In this document: positions 1-4,749 of the stretch, piece by piece | Layout of the letters: every line of letters begins with the position of its first letter | Position numbering within the stretch: the first letter of the stretch is position 1 | Assembly: GCA_905373565.1 (NCBI GenBank) | Contig: CAJPTT010000066.1 | Span: 1 to 9,306, forward strand | Direction of reading: 5' to 3' | Length of the DNA: 9,306 nt | Source: an uncultured Treponema sp. | GTDB lineage: Bacteria; Spirochaetota; Spirochaetia; Treponematales; Treponemataceae | Program-made: the position numbers and the translations under genes | The notes under the pieces: generated by a model | Database searches by the model: none | Told to the model about the DNA's origin: nothing | The model's input: only the letters and a program-made list of their open reading frames with translations

Positions 1-31
1 AGATGCTAGGAGCGTACAAAAAACACCCGCA

Positions 32-177
32 GGCGTACTTGTTGTACGTCGAGGATCTTCAGAAGCGGCACGGATGCCGCGCGTATTAAGCAGAAACAAG
101 TTTGACACCGGTCAAACTTGTGTTCAGCGAAGTACACGGACGTACTTCGCTGAACGAGCGACAACGCAGATGCGTCG
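32..177. repeat. Cluster of short perfect hairpins, probable dispersed intergenic repeat
   Basis: Several inverted repeats follow one another. Positions 32-50 have a 7-bp stem (one G-T pair) with a TTGTT loop. Positions 65-80 pair GCGGCA with TGCCGC. Positions 96-121 have an 11-bp perfect stem, ACAAGTTTGAC, with an ACCG loop. Positions 122-155 have a 14-bp perfect stem, GTTCAGCGAAGTAC, with a 6-nt loop, directly abutting the previous hairpin. Positions 159-177 hold a small interrupted palindrome around ACGCAGATGCGT. None is followed by a T-run, so they do not look like intrinsic terminators. The stretch is also open in more than one reading frame, including the frame of the downstream membrane-protein gene. 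I infer a dispersed palindromic element of the host genome. Within this window I can only show the hairpins and one short motif shared with 4663-4678. Confidence 0.6.
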
Positions 178-199
178 TATATTTTCAAAAGGTATATAT

Positions 200-229
200 T
201 TGACAGAGGCAGGCGTTTCCAACTATACT
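200..229 (+). promoter_or_regulatory. Near-consensus sigma-70-type promoter of the membrane-protein gene
   Basis: TTGACA (200-205, 6/6 match to the -35 consensus) is followed by an 18-nt spacer and TATACT (224-229, 5/6 match to the -10 consensus). The expected transcription start is near 236, only about 3 nt before the ATG at 239. This predicts a leaderless or nearly leaderless transcript. No ribosome-binding site lies at a workable distance from that ATG. Confidence 0.65.
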
Positions 230-238
230 AATCACAAT

Positions 239-1066
239 ATGACAATAGCCGGTCGTAATAAAATTTTAATTTTCGGTATTTGTATTGCAGCCCTCATGGT
301 AATAGGCGGCATAAGCTGCTGCATTGCTATTGCTACGCATAGCTTGTTTGCAGGATTGCCGACAGTACCGGTAAGTACCTTTCGGTTATTAAGGATGCCG
401 ATCTTTGCATATAATAATTATGCAGCTATGGCGGGGATTGCCTCACTTCCACTGATAGCGTTGATACTGCTTATTTGTGTTTTTTTTCTTTTTGAAAAAA
501 CTCATGCGTTGGAGATTTCATTCTTCAGCCTCTTTATCTTTGCCTTGTCGGTTGAGTCGCTGCAATTGCTGTTTCCGCTCCAGGTTCGTTATCCGCTATT
601 AATTGTTTTTATCGCTTCCATCGCGCGGATTATCTTCTTTTTCCGTTTTTTGGCATGTTTGGCGCTTTTAACCTCAAGCCTTTTTGCCCATAAGACTTTT
701 ACGCGGGAAACAGGTTCCATTGTTTTCTTGCTGTGTTTTACCGCGTTTGCATTATCGCATGCTATCCCAATCGACACCGTTCATACGGTTTCGTTTTTTT
801 CGTTTGCCCATTCTTATCGCTATCTTCCGTATTCATTCAGCGGGATTGTCTGTGTATTGGCGGTAGTATCGTTTTTGATGGTCGGTATATACCGCAGTAT
901 TACCGAATATCGAAAAGCTACGTTTCGGTTGTTGGCAATGCTCATTGCGTATAGTCTCTTGCTGTATACCGGCTCATGGTTTTTCACCGTGCTCGGCATC
1001 GGAACGCTATTGACTGCAGGTTTCTTTTTTCTGAAAGCTATTCATCAATTTTATCTGTGGCAATAG
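239..1066 (+). CDS. Multi-spanning inner-membrane protein of unknown function
   Basis: This is a 275-aa protein that I do not recognise. It consists almost entirely of hydrophobic segments: about residues 9-33, 64-86, 91-112, 118-149 (long, possibly two), 160-178, 200-218, 229-246 and 247-266. That makes 7 or 8 membrane spans with short charged loops, such as residues 219-228. It has no signal peptide of its own, no cytoplasmic domain and no catalytic or ligand-binding motif I can name. The layout loosely recalls the 7TM sensor modules of bacterial signalling proteins, but no output domain follows. The frame is open from position 2 with an earlier ATG at 74. I chose the ATG at 239 because the upstream residues come from the hairpin repeat and a strong promoter ends just before 239. 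A TTG at 200 is also possible but falls on the -35 box. The gene is convergent with the lipid-kinase gene, leaving 51 bp with no obvious terminator. Confidence 0.75.
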   Translation: MTIAGRNKILIFGICIAALMVIGGISCCIAIATHSLFAGLPTVPVSTFRLLRMPIFAYNNYAAMAGIASLPLIALILLICVFFLFEKTHALEISFFSLFIFALSVESLQLLFPLQVRYPLLIVFIASIARIIFFFRFLACLALLTSSLFAHKTFTRETGSIVFLLCFTAFALSHAIPIDTVHTVSFFSFAHSYRYLPYSFSGIVCVLAVVSFLMVGIYRSITEYRKATFRLLAMLIAYSLLLYTGSWFFTVLGIGTLLTAGFFFLKAIHQFYLWQ

Positions 1067-1117
1067 GTAAGGCTGCGCAACGTATATTTGGATATGTTCT
1101 GTAATAGTCAACTGCAC

Positions 1118-1744
1118 TTATGCATTGAGAAATGAGGCAAGGAAGCCGATGGCGATCGGTATTAAAAGGTTGTCATAATCTTTAAGCGGCAGCATTTCGA
1201 TACCGGCGCCTGCAATGCCGAGTACAAGGCTTTTCCAAAAATTCCCGCTGACGGCAAAGGTCGAAAGAAACACTGCTGCAAAACAGGTTAAACTTCCGGC
1301 AACCGTTTTATCCTTAAAAAACGCTAGGCGGATTTTACCGAAACGCTTCCCAACAAGACTGGCAAGACCGTCCCCAAAAGCGAGCGCAAATATTGCAATT
1401 TTCGCCGTGTGTATCGGAAAGAGAAGCAGTGCGGCAAGCACTCCGCCGGCAAGTGTCAGCGGCCCTAAAACGAACCGCCCTTTATCACGCTTACGGGAGG
1501 CATAACGGGTAATATTCGTGATAAGGTAAAGCTCATGACCGTGCATACGGAGAAATTCGGAAATGCAGTAGAGTATGCTGATCCCGATAATACCGATAAC
1601 CGTAGGCGTATACCACCGCTCTGCAAATACAACGGTTAAAGCAGAAGACAGATGAATGGTTTTTCTAAAAACTTCAACCAATAGTTCTTCGACAGAGGGA
1701 GCTTGAGAAAAAGTGCGGTACCGAAAACGTTCAAACCATTTCAT
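1118..1744 (-). CDS. CTP-dependent polyprenol/phytol/diacylglycerol kinase-family membrane protein
   Basis: This 208-aa integral membrane protein belongs to the SEC59/DGK1/VTE5 group. Bacterial members are often annotated as phosphatidate cytidylyltransferase-like. Known members phosphorylate a lipid alcohol (dolichol, phytol or diacylglycerol), usually with CTP. The visible signature blocks are RKTIH (27-31), the nucleotide-site block FGDGLAS (123-129) followed by a G..FG turn, KDKTVAGS (144-151), and the acidic block starting EMLP and ending DNLLIP (183-196). Hydrophobic spans occur at about 32-41, 46-64, 97-123, 150-167, 171-183 and 192-207. The gene starts 36 bp after the mgtE stop on the same strand, so the two are probably co-transcribed. 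Its ribosome-binding site is weak (ATCGG). The actual substrate cannot be told from sequence. It could be an undecaprenol, diacylglycerol or phytol-type kinase. The family call is firm and the substrate is open. Confidence 0.85.
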   Translation of the reverse strand: MKWFERFRYRTFSQAPSVEELLVEVFRKTIHLSSALTVVFAERWYTPTVIGIIGISILYCISEFLRMHGHELYLITNITRYASRKRDKGRFVLGPLTLAGGVLAALLLFPIHTAKIAIFALAFGDGLASLVGKRFGKIRLAFFKDKTVAGSLTCFAAVFLSTFAVSGNFWKSLVLGIAGAGIEMLPLKDYDNLLIPIAIGFLASFLNA

Positions 1745-1780
1745 ATAATGCCGATCAATTAATTCCGATTAGGGTCAACC

Positions 1781-3130
1781 TTAAAACAGTAAGAGGCCTG
1801 CGATTCTAAAATAAACAATAAGGCTCACCGCATCCACAATCGTCGTGATGAGCGGCCCTGCCATAATCGCAGGATCCATGTGGAGTTTTTTTGCAAGAAT
1901 CGGTAAGAGTCCGCCTGTGAGTTTTGCAATCGTAACAGTTACAACAAGCGTTAAACCGACACTGGCAGAGATAAGAATCGGTTTACCGTCCAAAAAATAA
2001 GACTTTACAAAAATAGTCAGACCGAGCAGCGAACCTACCATAATTGCAATACGGAGTTCCTTCCACAATACTTTAACCCAATCGCGCAGTTGAATTTCAC
2101 CGGTAGCAAGGCCGCGGATAATCAACGTCGACGACTGACTTCCCGAATTTCCGCCGGTATCCATCAGCATGGGGATAAACGAAGTGAGTATGGTAAGGGT
2201 TGCCAGCAGTTCGGTGTAGTGTTCGATAATTTTACCGGTAAAGGTCTCCGACACCATCAGAAGCATCAGCCATCCGATACGGTGCTTGGCAAGTTTAAAA
2301 ACGCCGGTGTTCAGGTAAGCATCTTCGGACGGCTGCATAGCGGCCATTATCTGGAAGTCTTCCGTCGCTTCCTGTTCCATAACATCCATTACGTCATCAA
2401 CCGTGATAATACCGATCAGCCGTTTTTCCGCATCGACAACAGGCAAGGCAAGGAATGCGTATTTCTTAAAAACTGCGATAACGCTTTCTTGGTCATCGTG
2501 GGTATTCACATAGATACATTCGCTTTCAAAAATATTTTCGATCAGTTCATCTTCAGGCGCCAACACAAGCTCTTTTAATGAAACAATACCCTCAAGCACC
2601 CTGTTAGCATCGGTCACATAGCAGGTATAGATTGTTTCTTTTTTTAGCCCCGTCTCTCTGATATAGTCCAACGCCTGTTTTACCGTCATCGTCTTTTTAA
2701 GGCTAACATACTCAATCGTCATCAAACTGCCTGCGGAGTCGGGAGGATATTTGAGGAATTGATTGATGAGCTTACGCTCTTCTTCGCCGGAGTTTGCTAA
2801 AATCTTTCTGACGGCGTTGGCCGGCATCTCTTCTACAAGGTCTACGATATCGTCAAACGCAAGTTCATCCAGAATGGGCCCGAGTTCTTTATCCGTAATC
2901 GATGAAATAAAGGCGCTTTGCTGCTCGCTCGAAAGGAGTGCGAATACCTCGGCAGCAAGGTCTTTCGGAAGCATTCTAAAGAGAAACACCGCATTTGCCG
3001 CATTTTCTTTATCCAATATTTCCGCTACATCGACCGCATTCATCTCAGCGAGTTCCGCAATTAAAGCTACATAGTGCCTATTGTCGAGCAGTTCTTGAAT
3101 CCGCTCCATTTCCTGCGTTTTATCTTCCAT
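1781..3130 (-). CDS. mgtE: Magnesium transporter MgtE
   Basis: This 449-aa Mg2+ channel/transporter of the inner membrane has the full family layout. A helical N domain (about 1-130) is followed by two CBS domains (about 137-200 and 201-258), a plug helix (about 259-283) and five membrane helices (about 285-449). The pore signatures are present: PMLMDTGGNSGSQSST around 320-335 and DPAIMAGPLITTIVD at 419-433. The last Asp (D433) matches the pore Mg2+-binding Asp of the family (D432 in Thermus thermophilus MgtE). In characterised members the cytosolic N and CBS domains bind Mg2+ and close the pore when the ion is plentiful, so control is largely allosteric. The start ATG lies 11 nt after a -10-like TATACT, with no Shine-Dalgarno sequence and no room for an M-box or other riboswitch. 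The gene heads a probable two-gene unit with the lipid-kinase gene and is divergent from the NamZ gene. Confidence 0.96.
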   Translation of the reverse strand: MEDKTQEMERIQELLDNRHYVALIAELAEMNAVDVAEILDKENAANAVFLFRMLPKDLAAEVFALLSSEQQSAFISSITDKELGPILDELAFDDIVDLVEEMPANAVRKILANSGEEERKLINQFLKYPPDSAGSLMTIEYVSLKKTMTVKQALDYIRETGLKKETIYTCYVTDANRVLEGIVSLKELVLAPEDELIENIFESECIYVNTHDDQESVIAVFKKYAFLALPVVDAEKRLIGIITVDDVMDVMEQEATEDFQIMAAMQPSEDAYLNTGVFKLAKHRIGWLMLLMVSETFTGKIIEHYTELLATLTILTSFIPMLMDTGGNSGSQSSTLIIRGLATGEIQLRDWVKVLWKELRIAIMVGSLLGLTIFVKSYFLDGKPILISASVGLTLVVTVTIAKLTGGLLPILAKKLHMDPAIMAGPLITTIVDAVSLIVYFRIAGLLLF

Positions 3131-3141
3131 AATTACGCGCT

Positions 3142-3147
3142 AGTATA
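3142..3147 (-). promoter_or_regulatory. Putative -10 element of mgtE
   Basis: On the minus strand TATACT lies 11 nt before the mgtE ATG, predicting a leader of only a few bases. The -35 is poor: the best match at normal spacing is about 3/6 (ATAGCA, 18-nt spacer). This is therefore weaker than the other promoters in the window, and an activator or a different start may be involved. Confidence 0.4.
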
Positions 3148-3177
3148 CTTAAAACAGCCGGTTTCTGCTATACCTGT

Positions 3178-3205
3178 TTAACAAAGCTTGCAGGTACTCT
3201 ATAAT
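3178..3205 (+). promoter_or_regulatory. Sigma-70-type promoter of the NamZ gene
   Basis: TTAACA (3178-3183, 5/6) is followed by a 16-nt spacer and a perfect TATAAT (3200-3205). Transcription should begin near 3212. That is either directly at the in-frame ATG at 3213 (leaderless) or about 31 nt before the ATG at 3243. The divergent mgtE -10 lies 31 bp away in the same short intergenic region. Confidence 0.65.
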
Positions 3206-3242
3206 ACTCTCAATGAGAAATATATTTGGATTGTATCCCCTT

Positions 3243-4526
3243 ATGAAAACGTCTGTATGCCATTTACGCCAACTAAAGACGGCAGCGGTATTGTTCTTCT
3301 TGTTTTGTATTGTATGCTGGGAAGCGGCGGCGGAAAAACGGCTGAAATTGGGGATTGAGCGGTTGCCGCAGTACCGCACTGTTTTTGCCGGAAAGCGGGT
3401 AGGACTGATTACCAATCAAACCGGCATCGATTCCGAGGGAACGCCCTCTGCGGTGCTGTTGAGCCGGTCGGTGCAGCTTACGGCGCTTTTTTCGCCCGAA
3501 CACGGTATACAGGGTAACGAACGGGAGGGGGCATCCATCGGGCACAGTACCGACCCGCGGACGGGGCTGCCGGTATACAGCCTTTACGGAAATACCAAAC
3601 GCCCGACACCGGAGATGCTGAAAGATATCGACATCCTCTGTTTTGATATTCAAGATGTCGGCGCTCGTTTCTACACCTATATTTCCACCATGGCATACGC
3701 GATGGAAGAATGTGCGCGGCATAAAAAACAATTTGTCGTGTTCGACCGCCCGAACCCGATCGGCGGCGCCGTTGAGGGGAATATGCTGGAACTTGAATAC
3801 CGTTCCTTTACGGGATATTTCCCCATCGTACAGCGGCACGGTATGACGGTCGGGGAACTTGCCCTTTTGTTCAACACCGAGTACGGTATTCGCTGTGATT
3901 TGACAGTAATCCCTATGGAAGGCTGGGACAGAGAAACATACTTTGACGAGCTGCCTCTGATATGGGTGCCGCCGTCTCCCAATATTCCGTCGCCCCTCAC
4001 CGCGCTCGTATATGCCGGCATTTGCTTATTCGAAGGAACAAACCTTTCGGTAGGAAGAGGAACGACGATGCCGTTTCAGTACCTTGGGGCGCCCTACATC
4101 GATGCGAACCGTCTAGCCGATCAGCTGAACCGGCTAGGCTTGGAAGGGGTGCGCTTTTTGCCCGCGTTTTTTACCCCGTCGCTTTCGCTCTATACGGGGC
4201 AGCTCTGCGGAGGAGTACAAATCGCCGTTACCGACCGCCGTAGTTTTTCCCCCGTTAAAACGACAGTCGCCATGTTCTACGAACTCAAGCGCCTCTACCC
4301 TGAAAAGTTTATGATAAACAATGCGGGCAAAAAATACTGCGGATTGCATTTATTAACAGGTTGTACACAGCTCACCGATCCTTCGCAAACTGCGCAGGCC
4401 TATTTTACCCGAATCGAAAAAGAGACTAAGCAATTCAGCAACATCCGCAAGAAATACCTTTTATATTGCCGCCCGCAGGAGTCACCGAACGTTCCCAAGA
4501 CGAGGTGGAAGCAATTGGACATCTAA
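3243..4526 (+). CDS. namZ: Secreted exo-beta-N-acetylmuramidase, NamZ family (DUF1343, GH171)
   Basis: This 427-aa protein (437 aa if the in-frame ATG at 3213 is used) is an exported glycosidase. Characterised family members remove N-acetylmuramic acid from the non-reducing end of peptidoglycan glycan fragments. The N-terminus (MKT, then a hydrophobic core at about 13-25) ends in AAA|EKR, a signal peptidase I-like site. The Cys at 25 in FCIVC might alternatively be a relaxed spirochaetal lipobox. Family blocks in order: GLITNQTGI (54-62), LFSPEHGIQG (82-91) with a Glu I take as a catalytic candidate, PTPEML (121-126), FDIQDVGARFYTYISTM (134-150), FDRPNPIGG.VEGN (168-180), RHGMTVGELA (198-207), NIPSPLTALVYAG (247-259), FEGTN.SVGRGTT.PF (263-278), a CGGVQI strand (322-327) and a C-terminal RKKYLLY (402-408). 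Length is normal for the family. I prefer the start at 3243 because it gives a compact signal peptide. No other muropeptide-recycling gene is in view. Confidence 0.92.
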   Translation: MKTSVCHLRQLKTAAVLFFLFCIVCWEAAAEKRLKLGIERLPQYRTVFAGKRVGLITNQTGIDSEGTPSAVLLSRSVQLTALFSPEHGIQGNEREGASIGHSTDPRTGLPVYSLYGNTKRPTPEMLKDIDILCFDIQDVGARFYTYISTMAYAMEECARHKKQFVVFDRPNPIGGAVEGNMLELEYRSFTGYFPIVQRHGMTVGELALLFNTEYGIRCDLTVIPMEGWDRETYFDELPLIWVPPSPNIPSPLTALVYAGICLFEGTNLSVGRGTTMPFQYLGAPYIDANRLADQLNRLGLEGVRFLPAFFTPSLSLYTGQLCGGVQIAVTDRRSFSPVKTTVAMFYELKRLYPEKFMINNAGKKYCGLHLLTGCTQLTDPSQTAQAYFTRIEKETKQFSNIRKKYLLYCRPQESPNVPKTRWKQLDI

Positions 4527-4531
4527 GGAAA

Positions 4532-4559
4532 CTGTCCAAAAACTGAAGTTTTTGGACAG
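4532..4559 (+). terminator. Perfect 12-bp hairpin downstream of namZ
   Basis: CTGTCCAAAAAC, a TGAA loop and GTTTTTGGACAG form a perfect 12-bp stem starting 5 nt after the namZ stop. Its position fits transcript termination or 3'-end protection. However, the base of the stem is followed by CCCC rather than a T-run, so it is not a classical intrinsic terminator. It may instead be part of a dispersed hairpin element. Confidence 0.5.
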
Positions 4560-4713
4560 CCCCATTTATATTTGTAGGTAAGTTGTATAATCCACCCCCT
4601 CCGCACGAATAAACTTAGTTGCTTGATTGCCTGCAACGGCATAAGGGCAAACGCACCCCAAAAACGCTGATGCGTAGTTGTTCTCCTTTTTAGCCGAAAA
4701 TACAAATCTATGC
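4560..4713. other. Intergenic stretch between namZ and mnmG, repeat-like, no gene supported
   Basis: This stretch contains short inverted repeats, including GTTGC with GCAAC around 4618-4637 and ACGCA with TGCGT within 4651-4675. It also carries a 16-nt motif at 4663-4678 (AACGCTGATGCGTAGT) that matches 163-178 at 14 of 16 positions in the same orientation. The minus strand is open for 65 codons from 4720 to 4523, running through the hairpin. I see no ribosome-binding site, domain or signal peptide supporting it as a gene. I infer a second copy or relative of the hairpin-rich repeat material at the left edge. Confidence 0.4.
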
Positions 4714-4742
4714 CAGACAAACAGGAACCGTTTCGCTATAAT
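4714..4742 (+). promoter_or_regulatory. Sigma-70-type promoter of mnmG
   Basis: CAGACA (4714-4719, 4/6) is followed by a 17-nt spacer and a perfect TATAAT (4737-4742). The expected transcription start is at about 4749-4750, which is the A of the mnmG ATG. No Shine-Dalgarno sequence precedes the ATG. The start itself is well fixed by the FAD-binding motif just inside the protein, so this is the best candidate in the window for a truly leaderless mRNA. Confidence 0.6.
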
Positions 4743-4749
4743 ATCCGCT

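Noticed and set aside
6..188. 60-codon minus-strand frame at the left edge
   Set aside because: It lies wholly within the hairpin block and mirrors peptide words read on the plus strand because of the inverted repeats. No ribosome-binding site or domain is visible.
1..190. CRISPR array
   Set aside because: The repeats are inverted and unequal, with no regular direct repeats or spacers and no cas genes nearby.
1067..1117. Bidirectional terminator between the convergent membrane-protein and lipid-kinase genes
   Set aside because: I could find no stem of useful length followed by a T-run in these 51 bp.
3131..3212. M-box (ykoK) magnesium riboswitch upstream of mgtE
   Set aside because: The region is too short, carries two opposing promoters and shows no long conserved stem arrangement.
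3263..3320. Lipoprotein signal (FCIVC) in NamZ
   Set aside because: The residue before Cys is Val rather than Gly, Ala or Ser, while a good AAA|E signal peptidase I site follows. Kept only as an alternative.
4523..4720. 65-codon minus-strand frame as a real small protein
   Set aside because: There is no ribosome-binding site and no recognisable domain, and it runs through a perfect hairpin. Treated as repeat-like intergenic DNA.
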